Source: JACVRW01 sp034664125 (GTDB taxonomy: Bacteria; Actinomycetota; Thermoleophilia; Solirubrobacterales; Thermoleophilaceae). From it: 64,000 nt of DNA. The notes under the pieces were generated by a model, which did no database searches, had not been told where the DNA came from, and saw nothing but the letters and a program-made list of their open reading frames with translations. Below are positions 8,168-16,565 of the stretch, piece by piece (within the stretch, counting starts at the first letter, position 1; each line of letters opens with the position of its first letter). The position numbers and the translations under genes were made by a program. The stretch lies in the NCBI GenBank assembly GCA_034664125.1, contig JAXDIG010000023.1, positions 1 through 64,000 of the forward strand, given 5' to 3'.

Positions 8168-8761
8168 ATTAGCGACGCAGTGATGGAGACGGAGCTCGAC
8201 ATCGAAGACCTCGAGATCGAAGTCGACCGCCCGCCGGCCGTCTACGAGATCGGCGACCAGGTCGTCTACCCGCATCATGGGGCTGGCAAGGTCCTCAAGA
8301 AGGAGATGAAGGAGGTGCTCGGCGAGAACCGGGAGTACCTGACCATCAAGATCCTTCATAACGACATGACCGTGATGGTCCCGTGCTGCAACGCCGACAA
8401 GGCGGGTCTGAGGCGCGTGATCGGGGAGGCCGACGTCAAGAAGGTGCTTGGTGTCCTCCGCGACGATGTGAGCCAGATGCCGAAGAACTGGAACCGGCGG
8501 TTCAAGCACAACCGCGAGAAGATCAAGACCGGTGATGTCTTCGAGCTCGCCGAGGTTGTCCGCAACCTCGCGATTCGCGAGCAGGAGAAGGGTCTCTCCA
8601 CCGGCGAGAAGCAGATGTACACGCGCGCGAAGAAGATCCTCGCGTCCGAGCTGATGTACGCGCTCGTAATGGAGGAGGACGAGGCGGAAGGGCATCTCGA
8701 GGGGCTGATCGTCGACGCGCACACCAGCCGCAACGGCGCGGCCGAGCCCGCGACCGCGTAG
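8168..8761 (+). CDS. carD: CarD-family RNA polymerase-binding transcription regulator
   Basis: 197 residues if the ATT at 8168 is used. N-terminal RNAP-interaction (Tudor-like) domain with the family signature IGDQVVYPHHGAGKV; the rest is a helical DNA-binding domain (NWNRRFKHNREKIKTGDVFELAEVVRNL, read in parts). CarD stabilises open complexes, especially at rRNA promoters. A strong AGGAGG (8155-8160) sits 7 bases before ATT-AGC-GAC (MSDA) but 19 bases before the first conventional codon, GTG at 8180, so ATT is the better start. It occupies the slot that yacL has in Bacillus between disA and ispD. An acidic N-terminal extension precedes the CarD domain. Confidence 0.93.
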   Translation: MSDAVMETELDIEDLEIEVDRPPAVYEIGDQVVYPHHGAGKVLKKEMKEVLGENREYLTIKILHNDMTVMVPCCNADKAGLRRVIGEADVKKVLGVLRDDVSQMPKNWNRRFKHNREKIKTGDVFELAEVVRNLAIREQEKGLSTGEKQMYTRAKKILASELMYALVMEEDEAEGHLEGLIVDAHTSRNGAAEPATA

Positions 8762-8772
8762 GACGAACACCT

Positions 8773-9399
8773 GTGTCCGTCGTCGGGATCGTTCCCGCCG
8801 GCGGCAGCGGCGAACGCCTTGGGGCCGACCGGCCCAAGGCGTTCGTCGTTTGTGCCGGCCGTCCGCTGATCGAGTGGAGTCTCGAGGTGCTCGAGACCGT
8901 CTGCGACCGCGTCGTAGTGGCAGCCCCTCGGGACTGGCTGCGTCCCGGCTGGGTCGAGGGGGGGCCGTCGCGCTCGGCGTCCGTGCGCAACGCGCTCGCG
9001 GCAGCTCCGGAGGCGCGCACGGCGGTCGTGCACGACGCCGCCCGGCCGCTGGTGACCCGTGAGCTGGTGGAGGCCTGCCTGGACGCCCTGATGGGGGTCG
9101 ATGCCGCCATCGCCGCCGCCCCGGTGACCGACACGGTCAAGGAGGCCTACCCTGACGGCACGGTGCTGCGGACGCTCGACCGCTCGCGCCTGTGGGCGGT
9201 GCAGACGCCCCAGGTGTTCCGGGCGGACGCCCTGCGCCGGGCGCTGGACGCCGACGACGCCACGCTGGCCGCGGCCACCGACGACGCGTCGCTCATCGAG
9301 GCCGCCGGCGGGACGGTGCGGCTGGTCGAGGCCCCGCCCGGGAACATCAAGGTGACCACCGAGGCCGACCTCGCCCGCGCGGAGGCCGCGCTGTGCTGA
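8773..9399 (+). CDS. ispD: 2-C-methyl-D-erythritol 4-phosphate cytidylyltransferase
   Basis: 208 residues. Third step of the MEP isoprenoid pathway: CTP + MEP to CDP-ME. The nucleotide-binding loop IVPAGGSGERLGADRPKAF starts at residue 6; DAARPLVT and QTPQVFRADALRRA are family motifs, and NIKVTTEADLARAE closes the protein. GTG start. The stop overlaps the start of the PHP gene; ispF follows that gene. Confidence 0.95.
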   Translation: MSVVGIVPAGGSGERLGADRPKAFVVCAGRPLIEWSLEVLETVCDRVVVAAPRDWLRPGWVEGGPSRSASVRNALAAAPEARTAVVHDAARPLVTRELVEACLDALMGVDAAIAAAPVTDTVKEAYPDGTVLRTLDRSRLWAVQTPQVFRADALRRALDADDATLAAATDDASLIEAAGGTVRLVEAPPGNIKVTTEADLARAEAALC

Positions 9400-10232
9400 C
9401 CGACTACCACGTGCACCTGCGCCCTGACGAGGACGACTCGCCGGCGGAGCGCTACTTCACCCAGGACAACGTCGACCGCTACCGCGAAGGCGCGGCCGAG
9501 CGCGGGATCGCGGAGCTGGGCGTGGCCGAGCACATCCACCGCTTCGTCCAGTCGCTCGACGTCTGGACCCACCCCTGGTACCGCCACTGGGCGCGTGACG
9601 ACGTGGACGAGTACGTCGACTTCCTGCGCGCCTCCGAGCTCAAGGTCGGCATCGAGGCGGACTTCCTGCCGGGCAGGGAAGACCGGCTCGCCAACTTCCT
9701 CGACGGGCGCGATTGGGACTACGTGGTCGGCTCGGTGCACTTCCTGCGCGACGAGGCGGTGGACTTCCACGGCTATCCGGATTGGGAGCCCTGGAACATC
9801 TGGCGCGGAGCCGATCCCGAGAAGGTGTGGGCGCGCTACTTCGAGACGCTCGGCGAGGGAGCCCGCACGGGCCTGTTCGACATCATGGCCCACCCGGACC
9901 TCGTGAAGGTGTGGGGCAGCCGCGTGCCGGTGCCCGAGGGCGACCTGCGCCGCTTCTACGAGCGGGCGATGGACGGGATCGCCGAGTCGAGCGTGGCGAT
10001 CGAGGTGTCGACCGCCGGCCTGCGCAAGCCGGTCGGCGAGATCTACCCCGCGCCCGCCTTTCTCGAGATGTGCCTCGAAGCGGGTCGCCCGGTGGCGCTG
10101 TCGAGCGACGCCCACACGCCCGAGCAGCTCGGCTACGAGTACGAGCGGGCGGTTGAGATGCTGGGCGAGCTGGGCGTGGAGGAGATCGCGGTGTTCGACC
10201 GGCGCGGGCAGCGGCTGGAGGCGCTCGGATGA
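9393..10232 (+). CDS. PHP-domain phosphatase (histidinol-phosphatase-like)
   Basis: 279 residues of the polymerase-and-histidinol-phosphatase superfamily. Metal ligands are visible: DYHVHL (His-x-His), AEHIH, GIEADF, GSVHF, MAHPDL and SSDAH. This set fits HisK-type phosphoesterases, but no other his gene is near, and its insertion between ispD and ispF gives no clear substrate. GTG at 9393 has GGAGG 7 bases upstream; the CTG at 9396, which overlaps the ispD TGA, is an alternative. The stop overlaps ispF (ATGA). Confidence 0.85.
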   Translation: MLTDYHVHLRPDEDDSPAERYFTQDNVDRYREGAAERGIAELGVAEHIHRFVQSLDVWTHPWYRHWARDDVDEYVDFLRASELKVGIEADFLPGREDRLANFLDGRDWDYVVGSVHFLRDEAVDFHGYPDWEPWNIWRGADPEKVWARYFETLGEGARTGLFDIMAHPDLVKVWGSRVPVPEGDLRRFYERAMDGIAESSVAIEVSTAGLRKPVGEIYPAPAFLEMCLEAGRPVALSSDAHTPEQLGYEYERAVEMLGELGVEEIAVFDRRGQRLEALG

Positions 10233-10690
10233 CCGCCGGCATCGGCTGGGACTCGCACCGCCTCGAGGGCGGCCGGCCGCTGGTGCTGGGCGGGGTGGAG
10301 ATCCCCGGGGCGGCGCGCGGCCTGGTCGGATGGTCGGACGCCGACGTGCTCACCCACGCCGTGATCGACGCACTGCTCGGTGCGGCGGGGCTGGGCGACA
10401 TCGGCCAGCACTTCCCGGACACCGACGAGCGCTGGCGCGGCGCGGACTCGATCGACCTGCTGAGGGCGGTGGGGGAGATGCTGCCCGGACCGGTCGCGCA
10501 CGTGGACGCGACGGTGATGTGCGAGGCGCCCAAGCTGGCCCCTCAACGCGACGCCATGCGGGCACGCCTGGCCGAAGCGCTGGGCCTGGAGCCGGCGGCC
10601 GTGAACGTGAAGTTCACGACCGGCGAGGGCATCGGCTTCGTCGGCCGAGGCGAGGGCATCGCCGCGATGGCGATCGCGACGCTGGTCTAG
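10229..10690 (+). CDS. ispF: 2-C-methyl-D-erythritol 2,4-cyclodiphosphate synthase
   Basis: 153 residues. Converts CDP-ME-2-phosphate to MEcPP. Signature GIGWDSHRLEGGRPLVLGG with the Asp-x-His zinc ligands at residues 8-10, SDADVLTHAVIDALLGAAGLGDIGQHFPD, and the C-terminal KFTTGEGIGFVGRGEGIAA. Start overlaps the PHP stop by 4 bases. With ispD it forms a MEP-pathway block; ispE is not in the window. Confidence 0.96.
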   Translation: MTAGIGWDSHRLEGGRPLVLGGVEIPGAARGLVGWSDADVLTHAVIDALLGAAGLGDIGQHFPDTDERWRGADSIDLLRAVGEMLPGPVAHVDATVMCEAPKLAPQRDAMRARLAEALGLEPAAVNVKFTTGEGIGFVGRGEGIAAMAIATLV

Positions 10691-10693
10691 ATT
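10688..10693 (+). promoter_or_regulatory. -10 hexamer of amidase gene, sharing the ispF TAG stop
   Basis: TAGATT followed by 6 bases and the ATG at 10700. Its first three bases are the ispF stop codon. Confidence 0.5.
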
Positions 10694-10699
10694 CCGCGC

Positions 10700-12070
10700 A
10701 TGCACCGTGACGACCTGCCCTTCGCCGGCGCCGTCCGGCAGGCGGAGATGGTCCGCCGCGGCGAGCTCTCCTCGCGCGAGCTGGTCGAGCTTTACCTGGA
10801 GCGGATCGAGCGGCTCGATCCCGAGCTGAACGCGTTCCGCACCGTCACCGGCGAGCGCGCCCTCGCCGACGCCAAGCAGGCCGACGCGCGTCGCGGCGCC
10901 GGGGACGACCGCCCCCTTCTCGGCGTGCCGATCGGCGTCAAGGACACCGAGGACGTGACCGGCGAGATCACCACCTGGGGCACCGCGGCCCACGGTGGGC
11001 CCGCGCAGCGCGACAACGACTTCGTCGCGCGGCTGCGGTCGGCCGGCGCGGTCATCCTCGGCAAGACCAACCTGCCCGAGCTGGCGATCATGGGCTCCAC
11101 GGAGGGGCCCGCCTTCGGGATCACGCGCAACCCCTGGAACAGCGACCGGACGCCGGGTGGCTCAAGCGGCGGCAGCGCAGCGGCCGTGGCAGCCGGCCTG
11201 TGCGCCGCGGCCACCGCCACGGACGGCATGGGGTCGATCCGCATCCCGGCGTCCTGCTGCGGGCTGGTCGGCCTCAAGCCCCAGCGCGACCGCATAGCCA
11301 TCGCCCCGCATTGGCACGGGCTCAGCGTGGTGGGCTTCGTGACCCGCACCGTGGCCGACACCGCGCTGATGCTCGACGTCGCTGCGACCAATCCGCCCGA
11401 GCGGCTCTACGCGGAGTCGGCCGCCCGGCCGCCGTCGAGGCTCCGGATCGCGCTGTCGCTGAAGACGCCGTTCCCGCCCACGCCCGTGGAGGGCTCGGTG
11501 CGCGCGTCGATCGAGGGAGTCGCCGACCGCCTGCGCGCGCTCGGTCACGAGGTAGTGGAGCGCGATCCTGGCTACGGGCGGGCGACCGACGCGTTGATCC
11601 CGCGCTACCTGAGCGGCGTCGCCGAGGACGCGGCGAGCATGCCGCGGCCCGAGCGCCTCCAGCGGCGCACGCGCGGCTTCGCGCGCATCGGCCGGATGCT
11701 GCCGGGCGCACTCGTGGAGCGGGCGCTGCGCGCCGAGGCCGAGCACGCGTCGCGGATCGGCGAGCTGTTCCGCGACCACGATCTGCTGCTCACGCCCGTG
11801 GCGGCGCGCCCGCCTGTGGACGCCGCTCAGTGGGAAGGCATCGGCGCAGCGCGCACGCTGCTCGGCATGTCGCGGACGTATCCGTTCACCGGCATCTGGA
11901 ACATGACCGGCCAGCCGGCGATCTCGATCCCCGCCGCGCCCTCTGCCGACGGCCTGCCCGTGGGAGCGCAGCTGGTCGGCCCGCCGGACGGCGAGCCGCT
12001 GCTGCTCTCGGTGGCCGGCCAGCTGGAGCGGGAGCTGGGCTGGCCGGAGCGCCGCCCGCCGCTGTCCTGA
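10700..12070 (+). CDS. amidase signature family hydrolase
   Basis: 456 residues. Ser-Ser-Lys amidase: GVPIGVKDTED carries the catalytic Lys, the Gly/Ser-rich stretch TPGGSSGGSAAAVAAG the cis-Ser, and MGSIRIPASCCGLVGLKP the nucleophile region. Acts on a carboxylic acid amide of unknown identity. It is not GatA by context, since no gatB/gatC is present. Probably leaderless (see the hexamer at 10688). A second amidase lies at the right edge, and the two share the same core motifs. Confidence 0.9.
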   Translation: MHRDDLPFAGAVRQAEMVRRGELSSRELVELYLERIERLDPELNAFRTVTGERALADAKQADARRGAGDDRPLLGVPIGVKDTEDVTGEITTWGTAAHGGPAQRDNDFVARLRSAGAVILGKTNLPELAIMGSTEGPAFGITRNPWNSDRTPGGSSGGSAAAVAAGLCAAATATDGMGSIRIPASCCGLVGLKPQRDRIAIAPHWHGLSVVGFVTRTVADTALMLDVAATNPPERLYAESAARPPSRLRIALSLKTPFPPTPVEGSVRASIEGVADRLRALGHEVVERDPGYGRATDALIPRYLSGVAEDAASMPRPERLQRRTRGFARIGRMLPGALVERALRAEAEHASRIGELFRDHDLLLTPVAARPPVDAAQWEGIGAARTLLGMSRTYPFTGIWNMTGQPAISIPAAPSADGLPVGAQLVGPPDGEPLLLSVAGQLERELGWPERRPPLS

Positions 12071-12072
12071 GC

Positions 12073-12594
12073 TCAGGCGGCGGCCGCCAGGTCCTCCTTC
12101 GCCGCGCCGACCGGATCGAGCGCCAGCCTGGCCACCCGCACGGTGTAGCGCAGCGACTGGTCGCTGTCTCGATACAGCGGGCTGCAGCCGTCGGTCAGCA
12201 GGCGCGACGTCATCGCCGCCCCCTGGACGTCGATCGGCGCCTCGTCGCGCAGCCGCCGGGCGAGGGCGAGCAGGTCCTCTGCGCAATCCCGCACGTCAGC
12301 TCGGCGCACGGGCACCTCGGCGGTGAAGGGCGCACCCTGAGTGCGCGCGTGCTCCAGCGCGCTGTCGACGCGGTTGGCGAGCTGCCCGCGGCTGTGCAGC
12401 AGCTGCGCGGCGCGCAGCTCGAGCTCCTCAGACGCGGCCGGGTCCACGCCTCGGGCCAGGTGCTGGTCCAGCCGCTCTCGGTGCCACGCGACCCGCAACC
12501 TCAGCGCCACGGAAGGGCGCAGACCTTCGCGCGCGGACGTGCGTTGCTTGTCCTGGTACCGAAACTTCGGAACGGGATAGATGCCGTTTGGCAT
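12073..12594 (-). CDS. lineage-specific hypothetical protein (173 aa)
   Basis: Function not recognised. The N-terminus MPNGIYPVPKFR resembles proteins recalled from Solirubrobacter-type genomes. It is followed by a basic, helix-rich body (RPSVALRLRVAWHRERLDQHLARG), a His/Arg/Leu-rich middle and a C-terminus ending in EDLAAAA. No transmembrane segment or known domain is visible. The ATG at 12594 has a good ribosome binding site (AAGGAGA, 5 bases upstream), which overrides an ATG further out. Divergent from the histidine kinase. Confidence 0.75.
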   Translation of the reverse strand: MPNGIYPVPKFRYQDKQRTSAREGLRPSVALRLRVAWHRERLDQHLARGVDPAASEELELRAAQLLHSRGQLANRVDSALEHARTQGAPFTAEVPVRRADVRDCAEDLLALARRLRDEAPIDVQGAAMTSRLLTDGCSPLYRDSDQSLRYTVRVARLALDPVGAAKEDLAAAA

Positions 12595-12691
12595 GTGGTC
12601 TCCTTCTTCTGGTTGTGACCACAGATCCTGCCCACGGTCCGCGACCCCGCCCATGGGGGAAGACACCGATCTTCGAGGTGGGGCAGCCCCC

Positions 12692-13654
12692 ATGTCCAAG
12701 CGCAGCGGCACCCGCGAAGATGTGCGGGAGATGTCCCTGCTCACCCGGGTGTTCCTCGCGAATGCGGCAGTGCTCGCAACGATCACGCTGCTGCTGCTGT
12801 TCTCGCCGATCGAGATCAGCTACCCGGTCACCGCGACCCAGTCGGTCATCCTCGTCACCGGATTTCTCGTCTCCCTCGTCGTCAACCTGGTGCTGCTGCG
12901 GCGTGTCGTGGGGCCGCTGCGGCGCCTGACCAACACGATGCGCTCCGTGATGCCACTCGAACCCGGTCGGCGCCTCGTCACCCCGGGAGCGGACGCGGAG
13001 GTCCGGTCGCTCGCGACCGCCTTCAACGACATGCTCGAGCGGCTGGAAACAGAGCGGCGCGAGAGCGGCCGCGGTGCCGTCGCCGCACAGGAGGAGGAGC
13101 GGCGGCGGATTGCGCGCGAGCTGCACGACGAGATCGGGCAGGTGCTCACCGGTGTGATGCTCCAGCTCGACGACCCGGAGGCGCGTGAGGCAGTGAGGCG
13201 GAGCCTGGACGACGTTCGCCGCATCGCCCGCGAGCTGCGACCGGAGATGCTCGACGACCTGGGCCTGCAGAGTGCCCTGCGGGCACTGTGCATCACGGCG
13301 GCGGCGCACGACGGCCTGAGCGTCGAGCGGCAGCTCGACGTCGCGGACGTGGAACTCCGGCCGGAGGTCGAGCTGGTCGTCTACCGCGTGGCGCAGGAGA
13401 GCCTGACGAACGTGATGCGACACTCGGAGGCGTCCGAGGTGCTGGTGGCGCTCCAGGAGGTGGACGGCGCTTTGCGGCTGATCGTGCGCGACAACGGACG
13501 CGGGTTGCCCGCGGGCGGCTCGGAGGCCGGCACGGGCATCGGCGGCATGTCGGAGCGGGCCCTGCACGTCGGCGGGCGGCTGACGATCGCCTCCGGTCCC
13601 GGAGGCGGCACCGAGGTGCGCCTCGACATCCCGGTCCCCGGGGCTCTCGAGTGA
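12692..13654 (+). CDS. sensor histidine kinase, NarL-partner type (HisKA_3)
   Basis: 320 residues. Two N-terminal transmembrane helices (VFLANAAVLATITLLLLF and SVILVTGFLVSLVVNLVLL), a HAMP linker (RRVVGPLRRLTNTM), a HisKA_3 dimerisation domain with phospho-acceptor RIARELHDEIGQVL, and an HATPase with VAQESLTNVMRHS (N box) and DNGRGLP (G1 box). There is almost no periplasmic loop, so it probably senses within the membrane or inside the cell. The start could instead be the ATG at 12731. GTGA overlap with the response regulator gene shows they are a pair. Confidence 0.93.
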   Translation: MSKRSGTREDVREMSLLTRVFLANAAVLATITLLLLFSPIEISYPVTATQSVILVTGFLVSLVVNLVLLRRVVGPLRRLTNTMRSVMPLEPGRRLVTPGADAEVRSLATAFNDMLERLETERRESGRGAVAAQEEERRRIARELHDEIGQVLTGVMLQLDDPEAREAVRRSLDDVRRIARELRPEMLDDLGLQSALRALCITAAAHDGLSVERQLDVADVELRPEVELVVYRVAQESLTNVMRHSEASEVLVALQEVDGALRLIVRDNGRGLPAGGSEAGTGIGGMSERALHVGGRLTIASGPGGGTEVRLDIPVPGALE

Positions 13655-14310
13655 CGGTCCCGCTGAAGACCCGCATCCTGCTGGCCGACGACCACCCGAT
13701 GGTCCGGCGCGGCCTGCGCATGGTGCTCGACGCCGAGCCGGACCTGGAGGTGGTCGCCGAGGCGGGCGACGGCGCGGAGGCCGTGGAGCTCGCCATGTCG
13801 ACCGAGGTCGATCTGGCGATCCTGGACGTCGCGATGCCGCGCCTGACCGGTCTGCAGGCCTCGGCCGAGCTCAAGCGCCGCCGGCCCGAGCTGCGCACGC
13901 TGATGCTCTCGATGTACGACAGCGAGCAGTACTTCTTCGAGGCGCTCAAGGCGGGGGCATCGGGATACGTGCTCAAAAGCGCGGCCGACCAGGACCTGGT
14001 CGAGGCCTGCCGCGCGGCGATGCGCGGCGAGCCCTTCCTGTACCCGGCGGCAGTCGCGGCGCTGATCCGCGACTACCTCGATCGGGCCAGCCGCGGCGAG
14101 GCGGTGCCGGCCGACCCGCTGACGCCTCGGGAGCTGGAGGTCGTGAAGCTGGTCGCGGAGGGCCACTCCAGCGACGAGATAGCCGCCACCCTGGTGATCA
14201 GCAAGAAGACGGTGGAGCACCACCGCAGCCACATCCTCGAAAAGCTGGGCATGCGCGACCGCGTGGAGCTCACGCGCTACGCGATCCGCCGCGGGCTCGT
14301 CGAGCCCTAG
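13651..14310 (+). CDS. NarL/FixJ-family response regulator
   Basis: 219 residues. Receiver domain with acidic pair LLADDHP, phospho-acceptor Asp in LAILDVAMPRLTG and Lys in YVLKSA; a C-terminal LuxR-type HTH (LTPRELEVVKLVAEGHSSDE...KTVEHHRSHI). GTG start overlaps the kinase TGA by 4 bases, so translation is coupled. Target genes unknown. Confidence 0.95.
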   Translation: MTVPLKTRILLADDHPMVRRGLRMVLDAEPDLEVVAEAGDGAEAVELAMSTEVDLAILDVAMPRLTGLQASAELKRRRPELRTLMLSMYDSEQYFFEALKAGASGYVLKSAADQDLVEACRAAMRGEPFLYPAAVAALIRDYLDRASRGEAVPADPLTPRELEVVKLVAEGHSSDEIAATLVISKKTVEHHRSHILEKLGMRDRVELTRYAIRRGLVEP

Positions 14311-14367
14311 CCCAGCACCCCGCAGCCAGGCCCGTCGTCGCGCGGTACGCGTAGCCTTGGCGCCCGA

Positions 14368-15729
14368 ATGCGCGAGGTTCGCATCCAGGACACGCTGACC
14401 GGCGCCGTGCGCACGCTCGAGCCGCGCGATCCGCCCAAGGTCGCCATCTATGCCTGCGGCCCGACGGTGTACGGGCGCGTGCACGTGGGCAACGCGCGTC
14501 CGTACGTCGTCTTCTCGCTGCTCAAGCGCTTCCTCGAGCACGAGGGCTATGAGCCGACGTTCGTGGCCAACATCACCGACGTCAACGACAAGATCTACGA
14601 CGCGGCCCGCGAGCGCGGCGTCCCGAGCGCTCAGCTGGCGCGCGAGATGACGGACGCCTACCTGGCCGACACCGACGCCCTCGGCCTCGGGCGCCCGGAC
14701 CACGAGCCGAAGGCCAGCGAGGCGATCGCCGGGATCATCGCCCTGATCGAGGCCCTGATCGAGAGCGGCCACGCCTATGAGGCGGGCGGGGACGTGTACT
14801 TCCGCGTGGCCAGCTTCGAGGGCTACGGGAAGCTCTCCAACCGCCCGCTCGAGGAGATGCAGCAGGGCGAGGGCGACGACTCGGCGGACGTGAAGGAGGC
14901 GCCCCAGGACTTCGCGCTCTGGAAGGCGCGCAAGGAGGGGGAGGACACCTGGTGGGAATCCCCCTGGGGCGATGGCCGCCCGGGCTGGCACATCGAGTGC
15001 TCCGCGATGGCCGAGCAGATCCTGGGCGTCGACTTCGAGATCCACGGCGGCGGCTCGGACCTGATCTTCCCCCACCACGAGAACGAGATCGCGCAGACCG
15101 AGGCCGCCCGCGGCAAGCCGCTGGCCCGGCTCTGGATGCACAACGGCATGGTCGAGATGGGCGATGAGAAGATGGCCAAGTCGCTCGGCAACATCCGCCT
15201 GCTGCACGGCGCCATCGAGCAGTTCGGGCGCGAGGCCTTCCTGATGTGGACGGTCGGCGCCCACTACCGCAAGCCGGTCGCCTACACCGAGGAGACGCTG
15301 GAGGAGGCCGGCCGGGCGGTGGACCGGGTACGCGAGCTGATCCGGCGCCTGGACCCCGAGGCGCCGGCTCCGGCCGAGCTCGACCAGCTGGTGGAGCGCT
15401 TCTTCGACCACCTCGCGGACGACTTCAACACCGCCGCGGCCCGCGCGGAGCTGTTCGCCTGGGTAGCGGAGGCCAACCGGCGCACCGACGCGGGTGAGCG
15501 CGTCGGCCCGGGCCGGCTCGGCGAGATGCTGCACGCGTTCGGCCTCGAGAGCCTGCTCGCCGCCGACGCCGACGAGGCGCCGGACGAGATCCAGCGCCTG
15601 GCCACGGAGCGCCAGGAGGCGCGCGACGGGCGCGACTTCGAGCGCGCCGACCGGTTGCGCGAGGAGCTGGCCGCCCGCGGTTGGGAGATCCGCGACACGG
15701 CGGAGGGCCCTCGGCTCGTGCGGACGTGA
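14368..15729 (+). CDS. cysS: cysteine-tRNA ligase
   Basis: 453 residues, normal length. Class I synthetase: zinc Cys in YACGPTVYGRVHVGN, whose HVGN is the HIGH-type motif, GWHIECSAMA and GGGSDLIFPHHENE (zinc ligands), and the KMAKS signature EKMAKSLGN. C-terminal helical tRNA-binding part. A TAGCCT hexamer lies 10 bases upstream of the ATG. The GTGA overlap with rlmB reproduces the cysS-rlmB-sigH block known from Firmicutes. Confidence 0.97.
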   Translation: MREVRIQDTLTGAVRTLEPRDPPKVAIYACGPTVYGRVHVGNARPYVVFSLLKRFLEHEGYEPTFVANITDVNDKIYDAARERGVPSAQLAREMTDAYLADTDALGLGRPDHEPKASEAIAGIIALIEALIESGHAYEAGGDVYFRVASFEGYGKLSNRPLEEMQQGEGDDSADVKEAPQDFALWKARKEGEDTWWESPWGDGRPGWHIECSAMAEQILGVDFEIHGGGSDLIFPHHENEIAQTEAARGKPLARLWMHNGMVEMGDEKMAKSLGNIRLLHGAIEQFGREAFLMWTVGAHYRKPVAYTEETLEEAGRAVDRVRELIRRLDPEAPAPAELDQLVERFFDHLADDFNTAAARAELFAWVAEANRRTDAGERVGPGRLGEMLHAFGLESLLAADADEAPDEIQRLATERQEARDGRDFERADRLREELAARGWEIRDTAEGPRLVRT

Positions 15730-16433
15730 TCATCTACGGGCGCAACCCCGTTCGCGAGGCGCTGCGCGGACGCAGGCGTGTCCACCGTGTATACGCCACG
15801 GAGCGCGGGGCGCGCGAGGTGTGGCTGGGGGACGTGGACGTGGTCATCGCCGAGACCCACGACATCGAGGAGCGCTGCGGCTCGCCGGACCACCAGGGCG
15901 TTTGCGCCGAGGTGCAGGCCTACCCGTATGTCGACGCGAACTCGCTGCTGGAGCCGGACGACGCGCTCGTGCTGTGCCTCGACGAGGTGCAGGACCCGCA
16001 CAACCTCGGCGCCGTGTGCCGTGTCGCGGAGGCCGCCGGCTGCACCGGGGTGGTGCTGCCCGAACGCCGCTCCGCCGAGGTCACTCCGGCCGTCTGCAAG
16101 GCGTCGGCGGGAGCCGTCGAGCATCTGCCGATCGCCCGCGTACGCAACCTGGCCGACTGGCTCGGCGAGGCCAAGCAGCGCGAAGCCTGGGTCTACGGCG
16201 CGGCCGCAGACGCGCGCGTGCCCTATCACCGCCCCGACTACAGCGGGCGGGTCGTGCTGGTGCTCGGCTCCGAGGGCCGGGGCCTGCGCCCGCGGGTCGC
16301 GGAGGCCTGCGACGAACAGGTCTTCCTGCCCAGCCCGGGCAAGGTCGGCTCGCTGAACGTGTCCACGGCGGCGGCAGCACTCGTGTACGGAATCTTGCAG
16401 TCCCGCCGAACGGCCCTTGACAAGGGTCCATAA
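15726..16433 (+). CDS. rlmB: 23S rRNA (guanosine-2'-O-)-methyltransferase, RlmB/TrmH family
   Basis: 235 residues. SPOUT methyltransferase: N-terminal substrate-binding domain beginning IIYGRNPVREAL, then the three SPOUT motifs QDPHNLGAVCRVAEAAG, LVLGSEGRGLRPRV and GKVGSLNVSTAAAALVYG. Probably methylates 23S rRNA G2251; TrmH-family sequences cannot always be assigned to a target. GTG start overlaps the cysS stop. The sigH promoter appears to start inside its last codons. Confidence 0.9.
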   Translation: MIIYGRNPVREALRGRRRVHRVYATERGAREVWLGDVDVVIAETHDIEERCGSPDHQGVCAEVQAYPYVDANSLLEPDDALVLCLDEVQDPHNLGAVCRVAEAAGCTGVVLPERRSAEVTPAVCKASAGAVEHLPIARVRNLADWLGEAKQREAWVYGAAADARVPYHRPDYSGRVVLVLGSEGRGLRPRVAEACDEQVFLPSPGKVGSLNVSTAAAALVYGILQSRRTALDKGP

Positions 16434-16445
16434 CTAACCCATACT
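16417..16445 (+). promoter_or_regulatory. sigma-70-type promoter for sigH
   Basis: TTGACA at 16417-16422 (perfect -35), a 17-base spacer, then CATACT at 16440-16445 (5 of 6 to TATACT). It overlaps the end of rlmB and leaves a leader of roughly 115 bases before the sigH ATG. The leader holds two copies of CAGAAATCAGGC (about 16452 and 16490). Confidence 0.75.
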
Positions 16446-16565
16446 CCGCGCCAGAAATCAGGCTGTAGTCGAGCTTGAGGGATCGACTGCAGAAATCAGG
16501 CGCGCCAGGGGAGGTACGCCGCCACCGAGCTTCAAAGGTCCAGCTGGGCCTGAGAGGAGCATTGG

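Noticed and set aside
10700..12070. Amidase as GatA of the tRNA amidotransferase
   Set aside because: No gatB or gatC nearby and the sequence around the catalytic region (GMGSIRIPAS) differs from GatA; a general amidase is safer.
12581..12691. A 37-residue N-terminal extension of the histidine kinase
   Set aside because: It would overlap the divergent gene's start and ribosome binding site, and reads as Cys/Pro/Arg-rich sequence unlike kinase N-termini.
13381..15534. A 717-codon minus-strand frame across the response regulator and cysS
   Set aside because: Antisense to genes with full catalytic signatures; no motif of its own.
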